Both the position numbers and the translations under genes were made by a program. This document shows, one piece after another, positions 1 through 6,571 of a stretch of DNA of 9,049 nucleotides. The notes beneath the pieces are model-generated. The model saw only the letters and a program-made list of their open reading frames with translations. It searched no databases and was not told where the DNA came from. The DNA is from Pseudomonadota bacterium (GTDB lineage: Bacteria > Pseudomonadota > Gammaproteobacteria > Xanthomonadales > Marinicellaceae). The stretch covers positions 1-9,049 of the forward strand of contig QQUO01000146.1 in assembly GCA_008501575.1 (NCBI GenBank), written 5' to 3'. The first letter of the stretch is position 1, and each line of letters begins with the position of its first letter.

Positions 1-364
1 GCATACTGTGGGGTTTCATCACCGCTTTATCTAAAATACGCGCACCCATACCCACCAAACAACTGTCACCTATCTCGCATGCGTGTAAGATGGCGCCATG
101 TCCTACTGTCACATGGTTGCCAACGGTTAAAGCACCACCTTCCGGGGTGTAAGGGCCGACATGGGTCACATGCAGCACACAGTTATCTTGAATATTACTG
201 TGGGCACCAATGCTGATGGTGTTGACATCACCCCGAATAACGGTCATAGGCCACACCGAGACATCGTCATCTAATCTAACTTGGCCAATCACCAATGCGG
301 TGGCATCAATATAAACCCGGCGGCCAAGTTGTGGCTGATGGTCTAAAAATGAACGTGTCATCAT
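1..364 (-). CDS. yrdA: YrdA-family gamma-carbonic-anhydrase-like hexapeptide protein (3' end beyond window)
   Basis: The 121 N-terminal residues of a left-handed beta-helix protein of the gamma carbonic anhydrase/YrdA/PaaY family are visible; the gene continues past position 1 (E. coli YrdA is about 184 aa, from memory). Imperfect hexapeptide repeats with I/V-G-x-x pattern run from about residue 20 to the edge. The family signature is clear: IRGDV at 43-47, NIQD at 57-60, LHVTH at 64-68 and VTVGH at 85-89. His65, His89 and His94 fit the three metal ligands of the family, and Arg44, Asp46 and Gln59 fit its conserved polar pocket. Carbonic anhydrase activity is variable in this family, so the reaction cannot be asserted. 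Two consecutive ATG codons (364 and 361) could start the protein; neither has a clear Shine-Dalgarno. It has a candidate promoter of its own just upstream. Family assignment is secure, exact function is not. Confidence 0.93.
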   Translation of the reverse strand, partial: MMTRSFLDHQPQLGRRVYIDATALVIGQVRLDDDVSVWPMTVIRGDVNTISIGAHSNIQDNCVLHVTHVGPYTPEGGALTVGNHVTVGHGAILHACEIGDSCLVGMGARILDKAVMKPHSM

Positions 365-371
365 GCTGTTA

Positions 372-399
372 AGTATAGCAGAAAGTAAACCCGGGCCAA
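372..399 (-). promoter_or_regulatory. Candidate extended -10 sigma70 promoter for yrdA
   Basis: On the minus strand TTGGCC (399-394), a 16-nt spacer, and TATACT (377-372) preceded by TGC form an extended -10 promoter. The expected start of transcription is about 6-7 nt downstream, that is at or within a base or two of the ATG at 364, so the message would be leaderless or nearly so. The -35 element lies inside the stem of the hairpin that follows the lipoprotein gene. The -10 match is strong and the -35 is only moderate; promoter activity is inferred. Confidence 0.5.
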
Positions 400-424
400 C
401 TTATGCAGTTGGCTCGGGTTTTTT
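390..424. terminator. Hairpin terminator between lipoprotein gene and yrdA, probably bidirectional
   Basis: An 11-bp stem pairs 390-400 with 408-418 around a 7-nt loop. Read on the plus strand it is fully paired (one G-U) and is followed by six T (419-424), then six A. Read on the minus strand, the direction of the gene that ends at 438, the same stem has one A-C mismatch, is preceded by an A tract, and is followed by the weaker T-rich stretch TTTACTTTC. It most likely ends the lipoprotein transcript, although its better U tract faces the opposite way, where no plus-strand gene is visible to the left. Confidence 0.65.
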
Positions 425-437
425 AAAAAAGAACCAT

Positions 438-2192
438 TTAGTAGGTAATCGCCATATGGGTGGTTAAACCTTGGTCTGTAAAATTCATGGTGACCTTTTG
501 TTGTTTCCAGTAAAGCATTGTTAAGGTCATTTGTTTCTGGCTTTCAAGCTGCCTCTTCATGTCTTCAGACAGCAGTGGCATGTCAGCCAGTTTGAAAATT
601 TCTTCAATTATTTGTTTATAACCGGCGGCATCGGCCGTGGCACTGAATAATAAATGCTGGCCTTCCTGATTAACAACGTCACTTAAATTACCACCGCCTG
701 GATAACCCAGTGACAAACCGATGGTTTGGTTATTGATGGCGGCATACGCGCTGCTAATATCCACCGGTAAGTTCATTAAACCAGGTGGAAGTTGTTCTTT
801 TAAAGGTATTAAGCTACCGTCAGTGGGTAAAGCCATGCCCTGTAATTGTGGCAACATCATTTGTGCCATACCAACCAGAGACTGGGCCTCATCCACGGAT
901 AAAGCCAATTGCATTTTAAAAGACTCAATCATTTCTGCCGGCTTGTTTAGATTGGCCGCTTGCTCATTAACTTTAAGGTCACTGAAAGCCATGTTAAAAC
1001 CTTTAAAATTACTCACAAATGGCGGTAAAGGTTGCGAAATTTTTAATTTTAAGGCTTCCGCTTGTTGATTTAACTGGGTGAATAATTCACATTGATAAGG
1101 TTCATTAATAATGTTCTCAATGTATTTTGTGAGCACTTTTTGGCTGTTTAAAATATCAACACTCATACCAAAACTAAAGGCAGCAGATTCATCTATGGCA
1201 GGAATTCGACCAGCCAGTTGGGCCATGTCTTGGCTTAAGGCGGTGTCCATTTCCCATATAAAGGCGCTGTCAATTTGCTTGTCGGTTAAGGCAGTGGCAC
1301 CGGCCACCAGACGGGGTGCCTTGGCCAACATGCTGTTAATTTCAGTTTTACAAACCGGTGATAATTTATTGTCTTCGATTTGTAAGAAATCCAACAAGGC
1401 AGAATCATAGTTATCCGGATTGATAAAATAATCGGCGATGGCTTGCACATCCATAACGAACATATCATCAACCACAAAGCCGTGTTTGGTTTTAATTTCA
1501 TTCAAGCGGTCTTGATTTTGTGCCATGTTTTGGGCCGGTTTATCAATACCGGTCAGGCTGTTGACTAATTTATCTTTAATCACGCTGGGGGCCAGTGATA
1601 ACACCAGATAATCATTGCTGTGAGCGGCTAATACCGTTATTTTATCCACCGAATATTCACGGATGGATAAGCCATCCTGTTCTTGAACTTGTGGGGATAA
1701 GGCAAATTGTTGATCCAAATCTGCAAACATGTCAGCAATTTGATGGCCACCGGCCAGTTGCATGCGAATAACCGGAAATAAGTCCACGGTGTAACCAACC
1801 AGTTGGCTTTCGCCAACTTTAACCCCAAGCTTGCTGAATTGGCCGTCAATCATCCAGCGATCAATAAACTGCTCAATTCCATTCAGTTCCTCGGCGCTGC
1901 CAACTTTTTGTCCTTGATCAACTTGTTGCATGGATTGATTGATGTCGCTGAAGGCCAGTTTCAGATACTCGGCAATATTTTTCATGTTGTCTTGCATCAC
2001 CGATATATAACGATCAGGGTATAAATCGTTACTGAGACCGGAGGCAAAAAATAAGGGAGTGTCAGCCGGGACATAAGATAAAATATCCGCTTCGGCCATG
2101 GCTGATTTAACCGCTGCCGGTTGCTCAGACTCTTTATCGCCACAAGCAGCCAACATTAAAGCCAGCAGGCTCAGTAAAACGAGTTTTTTCAT
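438..2192 (-). CDS. Outer-membrane-type lipoprotein of unknown function, 584 aa
   Basis: The protein begins MKKLVLLSLLALMLAAC, a textbook lipoprotein signal with lipobox L-A-A-C and acylated Cys17; Gly-Asp follows the cysteine, so there is no Asp at +2 and outer-membrane sorting is expected. After a short acidic linker comes the segment ADILSYVPADTPLFFASG. I associate this YVPADTP opening, followed by a segment of the type DLFPVIRMQLA, with a family of uncharacterised periplasmic or lipoproteins in Xanthomonadales-like gammaproteobacteria; that is recollection, not a search. Two internal cysteines (SPVCKTE and PYQCELF) could form a disulfide. No catalytic motif was recognised, and the body looks soluble, with alternating amphipathic helices and strands. 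The reading frame is open for 44 codons further upstream, but the start at 2192 is chosen because it carries the signal peptide and an AGAGAGG ribosome-binding site 5 nt away. It is divergent from the secreted protein gene at 2434 and is followed by a hairpin terminator, so it is probably monocistronic. Confidence 0.9.
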   Translation of the reverse strand: MKKLVLLSLLALMLAACGDKESEQPAAVKSAMAEADILSYVPADTPLFFASGLSNDLYPDRYISVMQDNMKNIAEYLKLAFSDINQSMQQVDQGQKVGSAEELNGIEQFIDRWMIDGQFSKLGVKVGESQLVGYTVDLFPVIRMQLAGGHQIADMFADLDQQFALSPQVQEQDGLSIREYSVDKITVLAAHSNDYLVLSLAPSVIKDKLVNSLTGIDKPAQNMAQNQDRLNEIKTKHGFVVDDMFVMDVQAIADYFINPDNYDSALLDFLQIEDNKLSPVCKTEINSMLAKAPRLVAGATALTDKQIDSAFIWEMDTALSQDMAQLAGRIPAIDESAAFSFGMSVDILNSQKVLTKYIENIINEPYQCELFTQLNQQAEALKLKISQPLPPFVSNFKGFNMAFSDLKVNEQAANLNKPAEMIESFKMQLALSVDEAQSLVGMAQMMLPQLQGMALPTDGSLIPLKEQLPPGLMNLPVDISSAYAAINNQTIGLSLGYPGGGNLSDVVNQEGQHLLFSATADAAGYKQIIEEIFKLADMPLLSEDMKRQLESQKQMTLTMLYWKQQKVTMNFTDQGLTTHMAITY

Positions 2193-2197
2193 GGTAA

Positions 2198-2204
2198 CCT
2201 CTCT
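2198..2204 (-). promoter_or_regulatory. Ribosome-binding site fixing the lipoprotein start
   Basis: AGAGAGG on the minus strand, separated by 5 nt (TTACC) from the ATG at 2192. It is the strongest Shine-Dalgarno among the minus-strand genes here, and it decides against the longer open frame that begins at 2324. Confidence 0.75.
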
Positions 2205-2260
2205 GTATAATTTATTATTAATATGGCGATTTGGATGTAACCGCCTGTTAAAGACTGAAA

Positions 2261-2269
2261 ATTGTAGCA
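2261..2269 (-). promoter_or_regulatory. Candidate extended -10 promoter for the lipoprotein gene
   Basis: The minus strand reads TGC followed by TACAAT (2266-2261), an extended -10 with five of six consensus bases. No good -35 lies at 17 nt; TTGGCA is present further upstream but too far for this -10. The transcript would start near 2254, with a leader of about 62 nt. This is inference from motif match and position only. Confidence 0.35.
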
Positions 2270-2381
2270 TTATTGAATCCCATACGCATATGCCAAAAGT
2301 GTAAAACGTGATTGATTTAACCAAATTTATCTTGCCTCTGTTTTGCTGAATGGCTTGTTAGCGCATAAAAATCAATATAAC

Positions 2382-2410
2382 TTGCTGTTACAAGAATTAA
2401 CTTATATAGT
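2382..2410 (+). promoter_or_regulatory. Sigma70 promoter for the secreted protein gene
   Basis: TTGCTG (2382-2387), a spacer of exactly 17 nt, and TATAGT (2405-2410). The -10 matches five of six consensus bases and the -35 matches the key TTG. The transcript would begin near 2417, giving a very short leader of about 17 nt that still contains the GGAG ribosome-binding site. Confidence 0.6.
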
Positions 2411-2423
2411 AATCATGGTTTAT

Positions 2424-2427
2424 GGAG
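2424..2427 (+). promoter_or_regulatory. Ribosome-binding site of the secreted protein gene
   Basis: GGAG lies 6 nt before the ATG at 2434 and supports that start, which also gives a complete signal peptide. Confidence 0.65.
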
Positions 2428-2433
2428 ATTTGA

Positions 2434-3033
2434 ATGTTCAGAATTAAGGCTGTTGTCTGTTTGTTGTTTATGACTGTTATGGCGCAGGCACAAAGTGATT
2501 TAGAACTGGTCTTTGCAGCCGATGATTTTGTCGGCGGCCTAGCGGTTAATCAAACCGGTGTGATTCGTTTTACCGTGACCAATAACGGGCCGGATGATTT
2601 TTTTGCTTCACAAGGCGCTATTACAATAGGTGGTTCATACGATCGCAATGTGAGCGAAAGCCCTATTCAGTATTTTTCAGCGTTTACGAGTAACGATCCG
2701 GATTGTTCGTTAATTGCTGTCAGTGTGGATCCGCCACCGCCATTTGTACCTTTTGTTCCCGTTTTCTATGGAACCATCCAAAAAACAATTGCAGCGCAGA
2801 GTTCTGTAAGCTGTGAATTTAGGACATCTATTCAATATGTGGATACGGTGGAAATATTATGGCGGATTACTCCACCAGAAACTATTATCGATCCCAACAT
2901 GGATAACAACAGCCAACAATTTACCTTCCGTGGATTGGCCGTATCAGTGCCGGTGAATAATCGCATTATGATGCTAATGCTGTTAATTGCTGTGCTGTTA
3001 ATGAGTACTTGGCGTCACAGATTGATAAAATAG
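2434..3033 (+). CDS. Secreted DUF11-like protein with IPTL-CTERM-like C-terminal anchor, 199 aa
   Basis: Residues 1-20 form a Sec signal peptide ending in AQA-QS. The mature part looks like one beta-sandwich of the DUF11 type: TGVIRFTVTNNGPDD at 41-55 matches the usual opening of that domain and DPNMDNNSQQFTF at 153-165 its usual end. A proline-rich insert DPPPPFVPFVPV lies at 99-110, and Cys91 and Cys127 could pair. The C terminus has VPVNN (172-176), a hydrophobic helix (about 177-190) and a basic end RHRLIK. This three-part plan of V/I-P motif, membrane helix and positive tail resembles IPTL-CTERM sorting signals, with VPV in place of IPT. The protein is therefore likely exported and membrane-anchored or processed at the C terminus; its role is unknown. 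It is transcribed alone from its own promoter. Its stop faces the dehydrogenase stop across 2 nt. Many DUF11 proteins are much longer, so this is a small, single-domain example. Confidence 0.88.
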   Translation: MFRIKAVVCLLFMTVMAQAQSDLELVFAADDFVGGLAVNQTGVIRFTVTNNGPDDFFASQGAITIGGSYDRNVSESPIQYFSAFTSNDPDCSLIAVSVDPPPPFVPFVPVFYGTIQKTIAAQSSVSCEFRTSIQYVDTVEILWRITPPETIIDPNMDNNSQQFTFRGLAVSVPVNNRIMMLMLLIAVLLMSTWRHRLIK

Positions 3034-3035
3034 AT

Positions 3036-4415
3036 TTAGCTCATCCAGTTAATAATTTTCTTTTTGAGTTTTGTAAACGGGGCACGCACCAAGTCATTGC
3101 CGTTGAGGCGGGATTGGTAATACACTGATTTCATATGGCTCATGGTGATAAAGCCTTGATGCCCGTGATAGCTGCCCATGCCGCTGGCGCCGATACCGCC
3201 GAAAGGCAGGCGTTGTTGGGCGAAATGCACCAGCGTTTCATTGACCGCCAAAGAGCCGGACGAGGTTAATTGTCGGACTTGTCGGATGGTTGTTCGCCGG
3301 TTGCTGAATAAATATAAAGTCAGTGGTTTGTCGCCTTGATTGATGTAATCAATGGCATCATCTAAATCTTGCACGGCCACAATCGGTAAAATAGGCCCGA
3401 AAATTTCTTCTTGCATTAATTCCTGCTGTTTATCCGGGTTATTCACAATAACCGGCGCCATGCGATTGGTGTGATTTTGCGGGTCGGGATAAAGTTCAAT
3501 GATTTGTTCTTTCGGCAGTTGTTTGAGTAAGCCCTGTAAACGTTCAAAATGCTGTGTATTGACCACACAGCTGTAATCATCATTGCTGCCGGTCATGCTT
3601 GGGTAGGCGCTGATGGTGTGTTTTTTTAGGGCTTTAATTAATGGTGCGATGCGATTCGCTTCAATGAGCACATAATCAGGGGCAATACAGGTCTGGCCGG
3701 CATTAAACCATTTGCCTTTGGCGATACTTTTGGCGGCTTTATCCAGAGAATAATCGCGGTCAATCAGAACCGGTGATTTACCGCCCAGTTCTAAGGTCAC
3801 CGGTGTTAAATTTTCGGCGGCATTACGCATAATAATTTTACCCACACGGGTGGAGCCGGTGAACAATAAGTGGTCAAAAGCCAAACGGCTAAATTCATCA
3901 GCCACAGCAACATCACCCAGTATTACAGTGACTTCATCTTCAGGGAAAATATCGGCCATTAAGGACTGGATGAGTTGTGCGGTATTTGGGGTGACTTCTG
4001 ATGGTTTTATCATGACCCGATTGCCTGCGGCAATGGCGGCTGTTAATGGCCCCGTCACCAGATTAAAGGGATAATTCCATGGTGCCATAATACCGACAAC
4101 ACCTTTGGCTTCGGGGATAATGGCACAGCGTGACGGCCAGAATTTCCAGTCAGCAGTCCACTTGTTGGCTTTAACCCACCGCGGCAGGTGTTTAATGGTG
4201 TGTTTGATGTCTTCTAAATTAACCAACACTTCAGCCAGTAAAGTCTCACTGGATGCGCGGTGCCCGTAATCGCTGCTGATGGCATCAATAATACCCTGTT
4301 TATTCTCTTTAATGGCTTTCGAGAGCGCTTTTAAACGGTCTAACCGCTGGTTTAAGCTTAAGGCCGGTAGGGCTTGCATATGTTGGAGTTGAGTTTGCAT
4401 AGGATGAGTTTGCAT
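3036..4415 (-). CDS. ALDH3-type aldehyde dehydrogenase, coniferyl-aldehyde dehydrogenase-like, 459 aa
   Basis: This is a NAD(P)-dependent aldehyde dehydrogenase that oxidises an aldehyde to its acid, probably in the cytoplasm. Core motifs are intact: PWNYPF at 112-117 with oxyanion Asn114, IKPSE at 136-140 for cofactor binding, FTGST at 185-189, LELGGKSP with general base Glu209, GQTCIAPDYV with catalytic Cys243, and EEIFGP at 336-341. The short N terminus, the APDYV context of the cysteine and a length near 460 aa place it in the class 3 branch, where bacterial members are commonly annotated as coniferyl aldehyde dehydrogenase (calB). No lignin-type pathway genes are nearby, so the true substrate is unknown; a general aldehyde-detoxifying role is equally likely. 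The basic-hydrophobic tail (KLKKKIINWMS) might touch the membrane. The gene starts 5 nt after the ntrY stop without a clear Shine-Dalgarno, suggesting coupled translation. Met1 (4415) or Met6 (4400) may be the start. Confidence 0.92.
   Translation of the reverse strand: MQTHPMQTQLQHMQALPALSLNQRLDRLKALSKAIKENKQGIIDAISSDYGHRASSETLLAEVLVNLEDIKHTIKHLPRWVKANKWTADWKFWPSRCAIIPEAKGVVGIMAPWNYPFNLVTGPLTAAIAAGNRVMIKPSEVTPNTAQLIQSLMADIFPEDEVTVILGDVAVADEFSRLAFDHLLFTGSTRVGKIIMRNAAENLTPVTLELGGKSPVLIDRDYSLDKAAKSIAKGKWFNAGQTCIAPDYVLIEANRIAPLIKALKKHTISAYPSMTGSNDDYSCVVNTQHFERLQGLLKQLPKEQIIELYPDPQNHTNRMAPVIVNNPDKQQELMQEEIFGPILPIVAVQDLDDAIDYINQGDKPLTLYLFSNRRTTIRQVRQLTSSGSLAVNETLVHFAQQRLPFGGIGASGMGSYHGHQGFITMSHMKSVYYQSRLNGNDLVRAPFTKLKKKIINWMS
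4386..4415 (-). repeat. Two-copy 15-bp tandem repeat at the dehydrogenase start
   Basis: Positions 4386-4400 and 4401-4415 are 12/15 identical, sharing the 12-mer TGAGTTTGCATA (plus strand, 4390-4401 and 4405-4416) at a 15-bp period. The unit is five codons, so both copies stay in frame and encode MQTHP and MQTQL. Each copy carries its own ATG, so the duplication offers two start codons. Confidence 0.75.
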
Positions 4416-4420
4416 AAGGT

Positions 4421-6571
4421 TTAGGCGATGGGTAGATAAATGGTGATAATGGCACCGTGCTCATGATTGCCGGCGGTGATGGTGCCACCGTGTTCTTCGA
4501 CAATTTTTTTGACAATGGCCAAACCCAAACCGGAACCGCCCGGTTTGGTGGTTTTATAAGGTTCAAAAATATGTTCCATAATATCGGCATTAAAACCATG
4601 GCCATTGTCTTTAATGGTTAATAGTAACGCATTATCAGTGCGGCGGGTACTGATGGTGATGATAACATTGTCGGCACTTTCCTGGGCATTCTTTATAAGA
4701 TTGGTCAGTAATTGCTTAATTCGTCCCTGGTCTAACAGCAGTTGTGGCTCTGGCTCGGACAATTCTAATTTGAATTGAATGCTGGGTTGGGAAAGGGCAT
4801 ATAAGTCAACAATTTCCTGGATAATCTGGTTAAGTCCGCCCAGCTCTTTTTTAAGCTCTGGTGGTTTGGCGTAATCAGAAAAGGCATTGACCAATGTTTT
4901 TAAATGGGCCACTTGCGAAACAATGGTTTGGGTGGCGCGATTTAAGATTTCATCTTCTTCTTTTGATAATTTACCGGTAAATTTGAGGTGCATACGCTCC
5001 GCTGACAACTGTATCGGTGTCAATGGATTTTTGACTTCGTGCGCCAGCCTTCTGGCCACTTCTGACCAGGCGGCATCGCGTTGTGCTTGATTGATGATGG
5101 TTTGGTCATCAAACACAATAACATGGCCGCCGCCTTCGATTTCCTTTTCACTAATCTGACTGCCTCGCACCAATAACACCCGTCGCAGCGAATCTTCAGC
5201 AATTAACACTTCTTGTTGCCAGTAATTGGTTTGGTCATCCACTTTTTGTTTAATCAAGCTGACTAAAGGCGCTAAGGTGGCGTTTTTCATGGCCAGATAA
5301 TCGATGTTTTGATTGGTGATGTTAATCGCTTCTAAATGCAGAATTTTTAAGGCGGCCTCATTGCTAAGACGCACCCGCAAATCATGGTCGATACTGATTA
5401 CCCCACTGGACAGATGTGACATCACTTTTTCTAAGTAAGTGCGTTGGTTTTCGGCTTCTGATTGGGCCCGATGGGCCAGCGCACTGGAGGTGGCAATTTG
5501 TGCGGACATGCTGTTAAATGATTGCACCAACATGCCCAGCTCATCCTTGGAGTCCACCGGTATGATTTTACTGAAATTACCCTGTGCGATGGCTTCGGTG
5601 GCTTCTGACAACAGCCGAATCGGGGCGGCCAATTTTCGAGCCGAAGAAAAGGCCCGTAAAATGGCCAGGAGTACGCTGAGCAGTAAAACAATGGTAAGGA
5701 TAATTAGAAAAGTACTTTTTAATTGCTGTCGTTGAAAGGTTTGTTTGTTGTATTGATGGTATTGGGTTTCAATGTTAATGGTTAAACCTTCGTATTCTTC
5801 GGGGATTGGAAACAGTGCTTGTAATAAACGGTGGCTGCCGACACTGATGGATTGTCGCGATGATATCGGTACGGCCACCCGAATTTGTAAACCCTCATCA
5901 CCGGCCGATTCCACCCGGGCATAATTGCGGTTATTACTGGCCTCGTTATAGGCACTGGTGGGCATCACTTGTTGTGGTAGGTTTAAGGGGTCTAAATCAC
6001 TGGAACCAATTAATCGGCCATTGGCATTATAAATGCTCAAGGAGGTGGCTTTGGTGGTGTCCAATAAGCGATCCAAATAAATGGACTGGTTTAAGGGGTC
6101 GATATCGGCCAACTGCTCGGCCAAATCTTTACCGGTGTTTAAATGGGCCAAAGTCTGGGTGTCTAAAAATATTTGACCCAGGGTAATGGCATCCCGAAAG
6201 GCCTCGTCGGTTTTAACATCAAACCAAGAATCAATGTAACGGTTAACCAATAAATTGGCAAACATATAAACGATAATCACCGGAGGTAAAGACAAACCGG
6301 TAAACATAAGCACCATGCGGGTGGTTAATTGCGAGCCGGCGGCATTTTGTCGCCGTCTGAGGTACAGCCAGACAATGCGTTGAATAATAATCAACAATAA
6401 AACAAACACCGCCAGCAATGCGGCTCCGACTAACCATAAATACAAACGATTAAATTGCTCGGCACTTTGCATGGCAATGGTCAGTAAATACATGGCCCAT
6501 AACAGCACCCCAATCAACAATAATATCGGCAGATTTTTATTGAAAATAATTTTTTTCAGCCCTTTGTTCAT
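4421..6571 (-). CDS. ntrY: NtrY-like membrane sensor histidine kinase, 716 aa
   Basis: This is the sensor kinase of an NtrY/NtrX-type two-component system at the inner membrane. Three N-terminal membrane helices (about 14-33, 43-66, 84-106) are followed by a periplasmic domain (about 107-285), a fourth helix (286-305), a HAMP linker (about 306-360), a PAS-like domain (about 375-495), the dimerisation domain with phosphoacceptor His511 in LAHEVKNPLTPIQLSAERM, and an ATPase domain. The ATPase shows the N box (NLIKNAQESA, 624-633), the DNGHGF box (655-660), the F box around FEPYKTTKPGG (669-679) and GSGLGLAI (679-686). Domain order and length fit NtrY. Known family roles are nitrogen control, redox sensing and envelope regulation; which applies here cannot be told. 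The start codon overlaps the DUF4390 stop as ATGA, which fixes it. No response-regulator gene follows, although ntrX is the usual neighbour. All catalytic boxes look intact. Confidence 0.93.
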   Translation of the reverse strand: MNKGLKKIIFNKNLPILLLIGVLLWAMYLLTIAMQSAEQFNRLYLWLVGAALLAVFVLLLIIIQRIVWLYLRRRQNAAGSQLTTRMVLMFTGLSLPPVIIVYMFANLLVNRYIDSWFDVKTDEAFRDAITLGQIFLDTQTLAHLNTGKDLAEQLADIDPLNQSIYLDRLLDTTKATSLSIYNANGRLIGSSDLDPLNLPQQVMPTSAYNEASNNRNYARVESAGDEGLQIRVAVPISSRQSISVGSHRLLQALFPIPEEYEGLTINIETQYHQYNKQTFQRQQLKSTFLIILTIVLLLSVLLAILRAFSSARKLAAPIRLLSEATEAIAQGNFSKIIPVDSKDELGMLVQSFNSMSAQIATSSALAHRAQSEAENQRTYLEKVMSHLSSGVISIDHDLRVRLSNEAALKILHLEAINITNQNIDYLAMKNATLAPLVSLIKQKVDDQTNYWQQEVLIAEDSLRRVLLVRGSQISEKEIEGGGHVIVFDDQTIINQAQRDAAWSEVARRLAHEVKNPLTPIQLSAERMHLKFTGKLSKEEDEILNRATQTIVSQVAHLKTLVNAFSDYAKPPELKKELGGLNQIIQEIVDLYALSQPSIQFKLELSEPEPQLLLDQGRIKQLLTNLIKNAQESADNVIITISTRRTDNALLLTIKDNGHGFNADIMEHIFEPYKTTKPGGSGLGLAIVKKIVEEHGGTITAGNHEHGAIITIYLPIA

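Larger units (their letters stand above)
2193..2433. other. Divergent intergenic region, AT-rich
   Basis: This 241-bp gap separates the divergently transcribed lipoprotein gene and secreted protein gene. It is AT-rich and holds a candidate promoter for each side plus an 8-bp palindrome GCATATGC (2286-2293). I see no RNA gene, no long inverted repeat and no recognisable regulator-binding site. Confidence 0.6.

Noticed and set aside
721..1410. Plus-strand frames of about 100 codons opposite the lipoprotein gene
   Set aside because: There is no ribosome-binding site or recognisable domain, and they are antisense to a well-supported gene.
2286..2293. GCATATGC palindrome as an operator
   Set aside because: It is only 8 bp, has no second copy nearby, and matches no site I can name.
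2193..2324. 44-codon N-terminal extension of the lipoprotein frame
   Set aside because: It lacks a ribosome-binding site, would bury the lipoprotein signal peptide inside the protein, and covers the candidate promoter. The AGAGAGG site and lipobox support 2192.
2415..2447. Short upstream reading frames (ATG at 2415 and 2422) before the secreted protein
   Set aside because: They overlap the ribosome-binding site and lie within a 17-nt predicted leader. A 3-codon frame ending directly at the ATG is expected by chance, and no ribosome-binding site serves them.
5860..6186. 108-codon plus-strand frame opposite ntrY
   Set aside because: It lies antisense to a clearly coding kinase region and its composition (rich in W, R, P, H) is typical of a shadow frame.
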